From Kovacikia minuta CCNUW1 (lineage in GTDB: Bacteria > Cyanobacteriota > Cyanobacteriia > Leptolyngbyales > Leptolyngbyaceae), in the NCBI RefSeq assembly GCF_020091585.1, contig NZ_CP083582.1, positions 1,922,001 to 1,986,000 of the forward strand: 64,000 bases of DNA. The letters run 5' to 3'. Below the pieces are notes generated by a model, which searched no databases, was not told the DNA's origin, and saw only the letters and a program-made list of their open reading frames with translations. A program made the position numbers and the translations under genes. Shown one piece after another: positions 1 through 8,433 of the stretch; position 1 is the stretch's first letter; each line of letters opens with the position of its first letter.

Positions 1-664
1 GTTTCTGGGCTTCCTGTACTGCGGTCTGAAGGATGAGCGGCAAATCTAGACTTTGCCGGATTTGAGTGGTCACCTGGTTTAGCGATCGCTCCTGCTCAAC
101 CTGTTGCCGCAGGGCAGCTTCAACCCGTAGATCGCAGGAGGCATCGGTTGCCCGGAGGGGAGGGGTAGCCGTCAATATCTCCACCAGCCGGAGGGTAAAT
201 TCACTCTGGAGGGCAGCATGGTTGGGCTGAAGTTGTTGGCTGGCTTGTCTGAGGGAGAGGAGAAGCGGGGAGTCCGTGGGGAGGAGTTGGCTGATTTGAT
301 TCAGAAAAACGGCGATCGCTGCGGGGCTAAAGCTTAACCCAACTTGATATAAAACGGGTTGGGCTGATGGGTCTGCTGACCTGTCCGTTGATAAGGTCTT
401 GTTTCCCTGATGACTGGAAAGCGGTGATTCCCCATCAAGCGCTGCCGCCTCTGCTACTAGCAGCCCACTAAACTGGCTGGAAACCACGGCAACAAACCGT
501 TCGATCTGATTGTTCAGTCGCTTACCCACAGGTAGCGCAGTTTCAGCCAGCACCAGAGGATTTGCTTCAGTGCCCTCTGCTATCTGTCGCAACAAAGAGC
601 CTAATTGGTCAAATACCGGGGCAGGCAGAATCCGGCACAGGCGAGAGGTTTGATCAATGGACAT
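1..664 (-). CDS. GAF-domain sensor protein, N-terminal part (runs off the window)
   Basis: The frame is open from an ATG at 664 to the window edge and reads MSIDQTSRLCRILPAPVFDQ onward. The first 180 or so residues show no motif I recognise. From about residue 190 comes the lead-in typical of cyanobacterial GAF domains (QERSLNQVTTQIRQSLDL, then PLILQTAVQEAQ), as found in phytochrome-like histidine kinases. The catalytic part lies outside the window, so the kinase assignment is inference. The start is the first in-frame ATG. A diverging gene lies about 330 bases away. Confidence 0.7.
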   Translation of the reverse strand, partial: MSIDQTSRLCRILPAPVFDQLGSLLRQIAEGTEANPLVLAETALPVGKRLNNQIERFVAVVSSQFSGLLVAEAAALDGESPLSSHQGNKTLSTDRSADPSAQPVLYQVGLSFSPAAIAVFLNQISQLLPTDSPLLLSLRQASQQLQPNHAALQSEFTLRLVEILTATPPLRATDASCDLRVEAALRQQVEQERSLNQVTTQIRQSLDLPLILQTAVQEAQK

Positions 665-993
665 TGCACGCACCTACAGGTCAGACGCCTGAACCAGCAA
701 TTTTCTAATTATGCTGAAGGTCTGAATTTCTAGCTTACGGCAACTAAGGCGAACGGGATCAAAATATCTTACAACTCAACAAGTCGCGCTCAATGTTTTG
801 CCACCCTGCCCTCGTTCCCCTGGGCGTTTACGTCAAATTCTACTGCCCCAGTCCTGTGTCCCAAGTCACCCCTTTTTCCTGAAAGAATCACCCATAAACT
901 TTAATTTCATCACCGGAAAATTGGGTTAAACCAGGGATATTAACAGTGGAATGTGAGTGTATAACTCAAGTAAAGCCCCCAAGGATTTTTGTG

Positions 994-1275
994 ATGTTAA
1001 CCCTTCCCTTCGTCGATCGCCAACCCAATCAAATTCTCTGCTACTACACTAATTGCACTCAGCATCCTCAAACGGTGCGAATGAACCATGCCTCCAGTGG
1101 ATGTTTTGAACGAGTGGTGCAACCGCAGCAATCGATTGTGTTTCAAGCTCAGGCAGATTGCCAACTCGAAGTTCAATCGTCTACAACTGACAATTTTGTA
1201 AGCAACAATATTCCTTGCGATCGCCTGCGTGCCAGTAAAGATATTCTCTCCCAACTGCTGCTGCGGGTGTTGTGA
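994..1275 (+). CDS. DUF1830 domain protein
   Basis: A 93-residue protein of the cyanobacterial DUF1830 family, of unknown function. Family features visible are ILCYYTN near the N-terminus, the central CFERVVQPQQSIVFQA and the late motif IPCDRL. An upstream in-frame start at 946 would add 16 residues that do not resemble the family, so ATG 994 (MLTLPFVDRQPNQILCYY) is preferred. No signal peptide or membrane segment is present, so it is probably cytosolic. It stands alone, divergent from the sensor gene upstream and convergent with a possible small gene on the other strand. Confidence 0.75.
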   Translation: MLTLPFVDRQPNQILCYYTNCTQHPQTVRMNHASSGCFERVVQPQQSIVFQAQADCQLEVQSSTTDNFVSNNIPCDRLRASKDILSQLLLRVL

Positions 1276-1289
1276 TCCTGCAAAGTTTT

Positions 1290-1385
1290 TTACTGCGTGC
1301 CGCCGGAAATTCCCTTAAAAAAAGCAATTAAGTAGGCTGTCAGCAAACTACCCAAAATAAATGTGATGGAAAACGTAGAAACCAT
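1290..1385 (-). CDS. Candidate 31-residue single-span membrane protein
   Basis: A short open frame with ATG at 1385 and TAA at 1290. It encodes 31 residues beginning MVSTFSITFILG, with one hydrophobic segment at about residues 5-23 (ITFILGSLLTAYLIAFF) and a small polar tail KGISGGTQ. That is the architecture of the small one-helix proteins of cyanobacterial photosynthetic complexes, but it does not match PetL, PetN, PsbM, PsbT, PsaM or Psb30 as I remember them. No good ribosome binding site is seen. It sits between the DUF1830 gene and ctp. It may be chance; conservation would decide. Confidence 0.3.
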   Translation of the reverse strand: MVSTFSITFILGSLLTAYLIAFFKGISGGTQ

Positions 1386-1568
1386 ACTGTGAATCCAAAC
1401 GCTATTCCATTAATGGCAAAATCGTTCAATCCCCACAGTACCCCCAGGGGTGCTTTAAGTGGAAACAGCGAGTTCTACTGCCCCCGGCAATTGATCACGG
1501 CGGAGTCATCGATTCTCCACCCCTTTGCCAACGACCCGTCATGGGCAAATTCTGCAAACCAGGTCTGC

Positions 1569-2873
1569 CTACTTGAACAAATTAGCCGACTGATTAGCAG
1601 CCTGAGTGTTGGGCTGTTTAGTCTTAGCCTGAATTAACTGGGTCAGGTTTGTGATTGCCTTTGCATATTGCGGGTCTGTAAGGGTTCCTAATTGGCGATT
1701 TTTAATCAACGCTTTTTGTTGCGCTGCCGTTAGCTCCACAACCACATTGGGGGTGACTCCAACGTGGTTAATATCTCGCCCCTTGGGGGTGTAGTACTTG
1801 GCAATGGTGAGCTTCAGCGCAGACCCATCTTCCAACGGTTGAATTGCCTGCACCACACCTTTGCCAAAGGTGCGCGTACCCACTAAAACGGCTCGTCCTT
1901 CATCCTGGAGGGCACCGGCAAGAATTTCGCTGGCACTGGCAGAACCATTATCAACGAGAACGACCAGGGGTTTGTCGGTTAGGGGTTCACCCTTTGTTTC
2001 ATAGCGCTCTCTGACCTGGTTCCGGTTTACCAGCGAAACAACCGGACCCTGCTTGAGCCACATCCCAGCAATATCGATGCTGGCATTTAATAAACCGCCA
2101 GGGTCGGAGCGTAAATCAAGAACATACCCTTCGACTTTTTGCTTTTCCAGGGATTGAATCGTCCTGCGCATTTCGGCGGGGGCGGTTTCTGTAAACTCTG
2201 GAAGGCGAATATAACCCACCTTGCCCACCGCAGTCGGCTGAACACGAGAAGTTACCGGATGCAAATCAATTTTGGTTCGAGTTAAGTTGTACGTTAGCTC
2301 TTTGTCGCCACGCTGAATGGTCAATTTAACCTGGGTGCCCGCTGCCCCGGTAATTTGTTTCACAGCCTCGTTGATCTTCATACCACGGGTAGCCTGACCG
2401 TTAATTTTCAGCAGGATATCTGCGGGTAATATGCCTGCGATCGCAGCGGGAGTCCCCTCAATCGGTGCAACCACAATCAATGCATTCGTTTTTGGGTCCT
2501 CAGCCAGTTCAATTCCTACCCCTGTGAGATTGCCAGAAATATCAGTGTCTAGCTGTTTATATCCTTCTGGATCAAAAAACTGAGTGTAGCGATCGCCCAA
2601 CTTGGAAACCATTTCCTGAATGGCTGTATACGCCTGTTCTTTAGAGCCATAGGAGCGGCTCAGATATTCCTGCCGAACGGCTTTCCAGTCTTGTTGATTA
2701 AAATTTCCATCAACATAATTTTGATTCAGAATTTGCCAGACTTCATCCACAAGCTGTTTAGGACTGGGTTGCAACTCTGCTGAACTTTTTGAAGCCGTCA
2801 GATTTGCTCCGGTTAACAGCACCGTTGCCATTGTTAGCCAAGCGGTTTTAGTGAAGATTCTAAGTTGGGACAT
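1569..2873 (-). CDS. ctp: Carboxyl-terminal processing protease (S41 family)
   Basis: A 434-residue periplasmic or lumenal serine protease of the Ctp/Tsp family, which trims C-termini (D1 maturation in the case of CtpA). A signal-like hydrophobic stretch covers residues 8-25. A PDZ domain is at about 105-190 (GVGIELAED, GILPADILLKINGQ), followed by the S41 core. The Ser/Lys dyad is visible as Ser313 in GSASASEI and Lys338 in TFGKG, 25 residues apart as in Tsp. Length and order are normal for cyanobacterial CtpA/B/C. Which paralogue this is cannot be decided here. The C-terminal tail after about 400 is low in conservation. Confidence 0.9.
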   Translation of the reverse strand: MSQLRIFTKTAWLTMATVLLTGANLTASKSSAELQPSPKQLVDEVWQILNQNYVDGNFNQQDWKAVRQEYLSRSYGSKEQAYTAIQEMVSKLGDRYTQFFDPEGYKQLDTDISGNLTGVGIELAEDPKTNALIVVAPIEGTPAAIAGILPADILLKINGQATRGMKINEAVKQITGAAGTQVKLTIQRGDKELTYNLTRTKIDLHPVTSRVQPTAVGKVGYIRLPEFTETAPAEMRRTIQSLEKQKVEGYVLDLRSDPGGLLNASIDIAGMWLKQGPVVSLVNRNQVRERYETKGEPLTDKPLVVLVDNGSASASEILAGALQDEGRAVLVGTRTFGKGVVQAIQPLEDGSALKLTIAKYYTPKGRDINHVGVTPNVVVELTAAQQKALIKNRQLGTLTDPQYAKAITNLTQLIQAKTKQPNTQAANQSANLFK

Positions 2874-2910
2874 AGTTGGGGAAATGGAAATGGGGGATGG
2901 GGAGGGTTTG

Positions 2911-2945
2911 AGTTTTAAGTTTTAAGTTTTAAGTTTTAAGTTTTG
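2911..2945. repeat. Heptamer repeat (AGTTTTA)n
   Basis: Five tandem copies of the 7-base unit AGTTTTA just upstream of ctp. The same unit recurs at 25753-25778. The 2874-3737 gap otherwise holds one 111-base inverted-repeat element; I see no convincing gene in it. Confidence 0.9.
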
Positions 2946-3403
2946 AATGGAGAGACAGGGGCTGTGAACAGGGATGATTGGCGACTGGTGCCTGAAAACG
3001 GGTAATGGATAACGGGCGATTATAGCTAACTCCTGGATTAGACTCCGCCTGCTGCCATCTGGTTCAATCCAATTTAATTTGGGGAGTGCAATAGAGAAAG
3101 GCTCAAATTGCTCCTTGGGAAGAGGGGCAATCAAACTGAGCTGATTTCTGAAAAACAGAAGCCCCAGGTAGGGTGGGGAAAGCAATGGATACCTATTCTC
3201 TATCAATGCAGGAGGGGTGGGTTTTTTGTGGGCAGTCTCCTCCAGCCATTTGTAAATCGGTTAGCCACAGTGCGAGCATCTTGCTGGCGAACGTAAGCGG
3301 CGCTCACTCAAGGGATGGGGCTGATTCAGGGGATAGGGCCGATGCAAACGACAACCGCTGCAAGGTCGATGGGCAGGTTGTTATGAAGGTTTGGTTAGCT
3401 GAG

Positions 3404-3514
3404 ATCTTGCAGCAGTCTCAGAAACCGGGTTTCTTGCGAGAATCAATGCGTGAAACCCTTGATATTTGGTTTAGAAACCCGGTTTCTCTACCCTTGTTGA
3501 GAATGGTGCAAGAT
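3404..3514. mobile_element. 111-bp inverted-repeat element, family B, copy 1
   Basis: The ends form an imperfect inverted repeat: ATCTTGCAGCAGTCTCA on the left, and ATCTTGCACCATTCTCA when the right end is read on the other strand. Inside are two copies of the palindrome AGAAACCGGGTTTCT or AGAAACCCGGTTTCT. A second copy of exactly the same length lies at 9199-9309. It has no coding capacity and looks like a MITE or REP-type element. Confidence 0.75.
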
Positions 3515-3737
3515 GTGAGTTAGCTCAAATTTTGCTCTCATTGTTAAAAAATGTTAGCGAATTGCCCCAAGGATAACGCATAAGTTCACGCCAAATCCTG
3601 TGTTGAATGAGATGATTGATCTGGCATGAACCCGATCGACAGGAGTTAAACCCTGCTCCAATCCCTGTCAAATTCTGAGGCATGGCAACCCTGTCCCTCT
3701 GGGGCAATTCATCTACCTTGAATTTTCTATTCAAGAT

Positions 3738-4382
3738 TTATTCTCGCTGAGCAATCACGGCATAGAAGGGATCTCCCCCAGCAATTCCTAACCACTGAAA
3801 TACGCCAGGAGTTTGGGATAGATGGACGATCGCCTCCGGCTGACTAAATCCTGGCACCGACTGAAAATACCGCTTTACCAGTTCCACACGGCTGGCTTCC
3901 GTGCCTTCTCGCCACACCTGAATTGCTTTTTGAAAAAACATTCGATTAGAGAAACTAATAATGGCAATTCCTCCTGGCTTCAGGATGCGGTGAATTTCTC
4001 CAAAGATCGCCTCTGGGTATTGCACATATTGCACAGATACCGTATTCAACACAGCATCAAACGACTGGTCTTCCAGGGGTAACTTGGGGTCTTGATTCAG
4101 GTTCTGAACAAAATAATGATCGAGGCGAGGGTTTCGCGCCAGTTCCTCCGCGTTTAAGCCGTGCCCTTCAACATGGGCAAACACCATTTCCTCAGGCAGG
4201 TGGGAGACCCAACTGCTCATCATGTCAAAGATGCGGGTGTTGGGTTGCAACCGCTCCCGATAGAGATCGGTGAGTTGTTGAATAAATCCGTCGTCTACAT
4301 GCGTAACAAACCGGGGATAGTCATAAAACAACGTATCGTCCGCGTCGTCCAGTTTGGTTCGTTGGTTGGGGTTTAGAGGCAT
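3738..4382 (-). CDS. Class I SAM-dependent methyltransferase (Methyltransf_11-like)
   Basis: A 214-residue soluble protein. The SAM-binding core is atypical at motif I (TRIFDMMSSWVSHLP in place of a glycine-rich loop). Later motifs are typical: FDAVLNTVSVQYVQYPEAIF at about residues 110-128, then IHRILKPGGIAIISFSNRMF. The substrate is unknown. Proteins of this size are widespread in cyanobacteria and annotated only as methyltransferases. A GGGAAGG-type repeat array begins directly upstream of its ATG, so its leader is made of repeats. No operon partner is seen. Confidence 0.8.
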   Translation of the reverse strand: MPLNPNQRTKLDDADDTLFYDYPRFVTHVDDGFIQQLTDLYRERLQPNTRIFDMMSSWVSHLPEEMVFAHVEGHGLNAEELARNPRLDHYFVQNLNQDPKLPLEDQSFDAVLNTVSVQYVQYPEAIFGEIHRILKPGGIAIISFSNRMFFQKAIQVWREGTEASRVELVKRYFQSVPGFSQPEAIVHLSQTPGVFQWLGIAGGDPFYAVIAQRE

Positions 4383-4384
4383 GG

Positions 4385-4502
4385 AAGGGGGAAGGGGAAA
4401 GGGGAAGGAAGAGAGGGGGAAGGGCGAAGGGGGAAGGGGGAAGGAAGAGAGGGGGAAGGGCGAAGGAAGAGAGGGGAAGGGGGAAGGAAGGGAGGGGGAA
4501 AG
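4385..4502. repeat. Purine-rich heptamer array (GGGAAGG-like)
   Basis: About 115 bases of degenerate 7-base units (GGGAAGG, GGAAGAG and similar) directly upstream of the methyltransferase start. The remainder of the gap to 4974 holds two inverted-repeat elements and a terminator-like hairpin, but no gene. Confidence 0.8.
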
Positions 4503-4642
4503 GTATAGGCGTCGCTCTAAAGGTTAAGACATTTCCTATTGTAGAAACCCCTGGTCAGAAGCGACCTAATTCAACGCCCAGGAGGGGTTGGATTGAAGGA
4601 TGAAAGCCAACCGCCAGAACTGATACTGATTTAAATGAACTT

Positions 4643-4748
4643 CTAGAGCATCGGTACAGTATTTCGAGAAACCGGGTTTCTGGTGAGGATATGCAACGAA
4701 ACTTGAGCATCTCACAGAAGAAACCCGGTTTCTGTACCGGCGTTCTAG
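4643..4748. mobile_element. 106-bp inverted-repeat element, family A, copy 1
   Basis: The ends read CTAGAGCATCGGTACAG and, on the other strand, CTAGAACGCCGGTACAG. Two internal palindromes (AGAAACCGGGTTTCT and AGAAACCCGGTTTCT) flank a short centre. The copy at 50205-50310 is the same length and appears to differ at a single base. A 54-base derivative lies at 29012-29065. Confidence 0.85.
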
Positions 4749-4844
4749 GCAAATGCGGACCATCGTAGGGGCGGGTTTTGTTGAGATGATTGGTTCAAAT
4801 GAATCGGTTACTGAATAAACCCGCCCCCAGAGGCATTTGCCCTA
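4746..4844. repeat. Inverted-repeat element with GTAGGGGCGGGTTT arms
   Basis: The outer arms TAGGCAAATGC and GCATTTGCCCTA pair, and the inner arms TAGGGGCGGGTTT and AAACCCGCCCCC pair. It abuts the family A element, sharing its terminal TAG. A related GTAGGGGCAGGTTT element is at 23237-23346. Confidence 0.6.
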
Positions 4845-4880
4845 TTCTCAATTTAATTTGGTATCACTTGATCGATTAAA

Positions 4881-4914
4881 AAATCCCCAGTTCCTTTATG
4901 GAAGTTGGGGATTT
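4881..4914 (-). terminator. Hairpin downstream of the ABC permease gene
   Basis: The stem pairs AAATCCCCAGTTCC with GGAAGTTGGGGATTT around a 4- to 5-base loop. It lies 61 bases past the permease stop, and on the minus strand the stem is followed by T-rich sequence. Confidence 0.55.
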
Positions 4915-4974
4915 CGTTCACCAGGAATACCAGGATTTCTTCGGCTTTTGGCCTCTGCCGCTTACTTTCTGCCT

Positions 4975-5769
4975 CTATCGCGCCCAATAAATTACCTTCT
5001 TCTCCAGAAAGATAAAAAAGCCGTAGAGGATTACTCCTAATACTGCCAGGATCAGGAGCGCGGCAAATGCCAAAGGTACGTTAAAGTCTGAAGTTGCCTG
5101 CACAATTAAGTAGCCCAAACCAGCATTAGAAGCAACGGATTCGGAGATGACTGCTCCAATGAAAGCAAAGGATGCGGCAATTTTGAGGGATGCGAAGATA
5201 TAGGGTAAGGTGTGGGGCCAACCAATTTTCTGAAATACTTCAATGTTGTTGGCACCCAGCGATCGCAATACGTCCTTCATTTCCGGTTCAACGGTATCCA
5301 ATCCCAATGCCACATTCACCGCAATCGGAAAAAATGCCATCAGAAAGGCTGTCAACGTTGCTGGAATTGCGTTGGCACCTAACCAGATCGCCAGCAAGGG
5401 AACGATCGCTGCTTTGGGGATTGTATTAAACGCAACGAGCAATGGATAGAGAGTCAAGTAAGCCAGTCTAGAATAACCAATTAAGAAACCGAGAATGACA
5501 CCGACTACGATCGCCAACACAAAGCCAACCATGGTGGTCCATAACGTTCTTGCCGCATTGGCTGTTAATTGTGGGGCAAATTCTCCCATTGCCTGCACAA
5601 TACTTGACGGAGACGGCAAGTTAAACGGTGGAATTTTGAAAATAATAACGATCAATTCCCATACGACGAACAGCAAGACTGTTGCCACAAACGGCAAAAC
5701 GAAACCCGCCGATTTAGATTTCAGAAATTTTTCCATAAAGCCAGGGTTAGATGATATAGCAGGTGACAA
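4975..5769 (-). CDS. ABC importer permease, NitT/TauT (SsuC/TauC) type
   Basis: A 264-residue inner-membrane permease of the BPD_transp_1 family. A first span lies at about residues 22-45, a P/S-rich loop follows (PPFNLPSPSSI), and about five more spans make up the core. The EAA loop that contacts the ATPase is at 166-186 (DVLRSLGANNIEVFQKIGWP). It is the last gene of an importer set after the binding-protein and ATPase genes, 278 bases below the latter. That gap holds an inverted-repeat element, so co-transcription is likely but not certain. The substrate is unknown. The family imports sulfonates, nitrate-like ions and pyrimidine precursors. Confidence 0.9.
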   Translation of the reverse strand: MSPAISSNPGFMEKFLKSKSAGFVLPFVATVLLFVVWELIVIIFKIPPFNLPSPSSIVQAMGEFAPQLTANAARTLWTTMVGFVLAIVVGVILGFLIGYSRLAYLTLYPLLVAFNTIPKAAIVPLLAIWLGANAIPATLTAFLMAFFPIAVNVALGLDTVEPEMKDVLRSLGANNIEVFQKIGWPHTLPYIFASLKIAASFAFIGAVISESVASNAGLGYLIVQATSDFNVPLAFAALLILAVLGVILYGFFIFLEKKVIYWAR

Positions 5770-5832
5770 GTGTCAGGGAAGAAATAGCCAGAAATAAAGG
5801 ATTTCAGTGATATGAAATGTCCTAAGGAACAA

Positions 5833-5940
5833 GAATTAAATAACATCGACTTTTGTAGGTTGGGTTGAGTTCGCGAAACCCAACATCTGCGGGATGTTGG
5901 GTTTCATACTTCAACCCAACCTACGCAGGTTATTTAATTC
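5833..5940. repeat. Long inverted repeat (GTAGGTTGGGTTGAG arms)
   Basis: Outer arms GAATTAAATAAC and GGTTATTTAATTC pair, and inner arms GTAGGTTGGGTTGA and TCAACCCAACCTAC pair. The centre is GAAACCCAACATC paired with GATGTTGGGTTTC. The whole can fold into one long hairpin between the permease and ATPase genes. This motif is common between genes in cyanobacteria (from memory). Confidence 0.75.
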
Positions 5941-6047
5941 GCAATCCTAACTTTCATGGCTATGGTTATAAGGGTTAGGAAGCAGTTAGTAATCAGCCTG
6001 GAATCCATAGGCTGAAAGCTGAAATTGGATTGCTGATTGCCAACGCT

Positions 6048-6878
6048 CTAGTTGTGCTGAATGTGCCGACGAATGCTGGAGAAGTAATGGTTAAACTCGT
6101 CTGAAAGCTCCATTTCCAGAGTTCTGGGGCGCGGCAGGTCAATTTTTACTTCATAGATAATTGAACTGGGGCGGGCACCCATTACATAGACCGTGTCGGA
6201 AAGAAACACCGCCTCTCGCAGGTCATGGGTAATCAAAATTCCAACACAGCGCACCTTCATCCACAGGTTTTGCAGCATGCCCCACATTTCCTCCCGTGTA
6301 AAGGCATCCAATGCCCCAAACGGTTCATCTAATAGCAGAATTTCTGGCTGATGAATCAGTGCGCGACAGAGTGATGCCCGTTGCCGCATCCCCCCCGACA
6401 GTTGCCAGGGAAATTGCTTCTGAAAATCCTGCAACCGAACCGTTGCCAACAAATCCTGAGCCATGCGGACAAATTGTTCTTTTTTCTGCCCCATTTCCCG
6501 CTTGTACGGTTGAACCACTTCCAGGGGCAACATCACGTTATCAATGGTTGTGCGCCAGGGCAGCAGGGTGGGATTCTGAAAAGCAATACCGACGTTTTTT
6601 AAGGGTCTGGAAATTTTTTTGCCTCGATAGCGAATTTCCCCGATCGGAGCTGGACTTAGCCCCGAAACCATTTTTAGGATTGAGGTTTTGCCGCAGCCAC
6701 TTGGACCCACAAAGGAAACAAACTCACCCGGACGGATATTCAGGGAAACATCTTGAATAATCCGGCGCATGCTTCCTTCAAAGGGATATTCCAGCCCCAC
6801 ATGGTCAAACTCAAGTAAAGGTGCTTCTTTTGGAAGAGCGGAATCAACGGTTGTTGGATCAAGTAATGGTTGCGACAT
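6048..6878 (-). CDS. ABC importer ATP-binding protein, NitT/TauT type
   Basis: A 276-residue ATPase that powers the adjacent permease. Walker A is GPSGCGKT (58-65), the Q-loop is FQNPTLLPW, the signature LSGGM is at 160-164, Walker B is ILLLDEP (180-186), and the H-loop is in LITHDLREA. ATG 6878 (MSQPLLD) is preferred over a TTG at 6932, which would add an 18-residue polar tail outside the family. The C-terminus ends soon after the ATPase core, without a regulatory domain, as in SsuB and TauB. It follows the binding-protein gene by about 100 bases. Confidence 0.9.
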   Translation of the reverse strand: MSQPLLDPTTVDSALPKEAPLLEFDHVGLEYPFEGSMRRIIQDVSLNIRPGEFVSFVGPSGCGKTSILKMVSGLSPAPIGEIRYRGKKISRPLKNVGIAFQNPTLLPWRTTIDNVMLPLEVVQPYKREMGQKKEQFVRMAQDLLATVRLQDFQKQFPWQLSGGMRQRASLCRALIHQPEILLLDEPFGALDAFTREEMWGMLQNLWMKVRCVGILITHDLREAVFLSDTVYVMGARPSSIIYEVKIDLPRPRTLEMELSDEFNHYFSSIRRHIQHN

Positions 6879-6980
6879 AGACTCAGTGAAGTACAGGTGT
6901 TTTTCAGAACCAGGGTGCAGACGATCGCTCAAACTATCTACAGCGAGATGGGTGCAATCTAAACTTCAAAATTCTGGCAA

Positions 6981-8114
6981 TCAACTCAATGGCTTCCGTT
7001 CACTGGCGGGAGGAACCTGAAGCAGATCCTTAGCAGGCAGGAATTGATCGGTGTAGATGTCTGCGACTTTTGGGGTGCCTTTGAGCTTAAACCCTTCAAC
7101 CGTCTGGTCGATCGTTGTCTGTAGCCGCTTGGGATCGATCGCACCCAGCCCAATCTTTTCGGACTCTGGTGTAATGTACAAATCCCTAATCGCAACTTCC
7201 AGGCGAACTTTTTCTGCTTGTCGATTCATTAACTTGCTCTGGTCTGCTGCCAGAACGGCTTCCAGTCCAGCGGTCGGGTCTTTCAAGACATCCTGCATCC
7301 CCCGCATGTATGCCTTGATAAATGCCTTCACGACCTCCGGATTTTTCTGCGCATAATCTGCCCTGGTTAGAATGGCATTGCCATAGAAATCTAACCCGTT
7401 CTCGGTGTAATAAAACAGGTTAATGTCCTCTATCTTTTTGCCCCCTTTCAGCAAACTGGGTAGCGCCGAAGTTGAGAACCCACTAATAGCATCCACCTTG
7501 CCCTGGAGCAGAAAAGTTTCCCGCAACTTAGGCTCCATCGTTGTCCATTGCACAGAATTGGGGTCTACACCTACTTCCTTGGCAAACAGAGGAAAGAGCT
7601 TCCGAGGACCATCTCCAGCGGGCGCACCGAGATTCTTGCCAGTTAAATCCTTGGGTGAATTGATGCCTTTATCCTTAAAGGTGAGGATGGCAAACGGAGC
7701 TTTATTTTGGGTCATTGCAACGGCAATGATCTTGTCGTTTGGGTTTTTGTCATTAAAGTCCAGGGCGTTGTACATATCGCTAAACGCCAGGTCAAACTTG
7801 CCAGTGCCCAGTTTGCTAATTGTATCTGCGTTACCAAACCCTCGCTCGTAGCTGACATTCAACCCTTCTTCGGCAAAGTAACCCTTGTTAATTGCCACAA
7901 TTAAAGGAGCATCCAGACTTTGCATCAGAAAAGCAAGCTGCACCCGGACATCCTTCATCGGCTTGTTATCCGTATTGGCAGCGGGGCTGGCAGCGGGGCT
8001 TCCTGCTCCAGTCGTAGCCGTTGGAGTCGATGCACAGCCCGAAAACATCGTCACAGAGGCTGCAACTAGAACCAGACTCGAAACACGTTTGATGAATCTT
8101 TTACTCACAATCAC
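6981..8114 (-). CDS. ABC importer substrate-binding lipoprotein (NMT1/SsuA-like)
   Basis: A 377-residue lipoprotein. The signal peptide ends in the lipobox FSGC with Cys27 as the lipid attachment site, followed by an A/S/P/T-rich linker. The periplasmic-binding fold begins at about residue 54 (VRVQLAFLMQSLDAPLIVAI). Family marks are NKGYFAEEGLNV, GTGKFDLAFSD and GFSTSALPSLL. It captures the substrate for the importer encoded just below it. The substrate cannot be read from sequence. It is divergent from the GntR regulator gene across 319 bases, a usual local regulator-target arrangement. Confidence 0.88.
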   Translation of the reverse strand: MIVSKRFIKRVSSLVLVAASVTMFSGCASTPTATTGAGSPAASPAANTDNKPMKDVRVQLAFLMQSLDAPLIVAINKGYFAEEGLNVSYERGFGNADTISKLGTGKFDLAFSDMYNALDFNDKNPNDKIIAVAMTQNKAPFAILTFKDKGINSPKDLTGKNLGAPAGDGPRKLFPLFAKEVGVDPNSVQWTTMEPKLRETFLLQGKVDAISGFSTSALPSLLKGGKKIEDINLFYYTENGLDFYGNAILTRADYAQKNPEVVKAFIKAYMRGMQDVLKDPTAGLEAVLAADQSKLMNRQAEKVRLEVAIRDLYITPESEKIGLGAIDPKRLQTTIDQTVEGFKLKGTPKVADIYTDQFLPAKDLLQVPPASERKPLS

Positions 8115-8304
8115 GCTTCACTCCTGAAATGTATCCGGCTCTTAAATCGCAAGTCTGTCTCAGCGATTCATTAACCGTTAAAAATGGGGACAACAACATT
8201 CAAAATCCAACCGATTCAACGCAGATCAGTTCATGGCTCTTGTATGCTGTATGCAAAAATTCTCTCAACATTTAATTCATTGAAGTTCAGTCAGGAACTA
8301 GATT

Positions 8305-8322
8305 CTGTATTATTCGATACGG
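8305..8322. promoter_or_regulatory. Candidate operator between the binding-protein and GntR genes
   Basis: Imperfect inverted repeat CTGTAT-N6-ATACGG in the divergent intergenic region. The half-site matches two perfect inverted repeats upstream of the porin gene, so one regulator may bind all three. A nearby direct repeat TGTATGCTGTATGC (about 8240) might also contribute. This is inference from symmetry only. Confidence 0.4.
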
Positions 8323-8433
8323 AGGTCGTTCCCATCAGGAGGGTGTTTCTCGTCGAGAGCAAAGAGGAGAGAATTGGTCTAGGGGTTATTTGTATCAGCT
8401 ATGCAGCAGAGTTAGACTTGAGGAGGATTTGAC

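Noticed and set aside
2922-3206. 94-residue open frame on the minus strand
   Set aside because: It ends in AGTTTTA heptamers and has no recognisable family or ribosome binding site.
3173-3523. 116-residue open frame
   Set aside because: Its second half is the family B inverted-repeat element and the rest shows no protein-like pattern.
4975-8114. Thiamin-precursor importer with a TPP riboswitch
   Set aside because: The permease and binding protein resemble NMT1 types, but no TPP riboswitch core was seen in the upstream 320 bases, so the substrate is left open.
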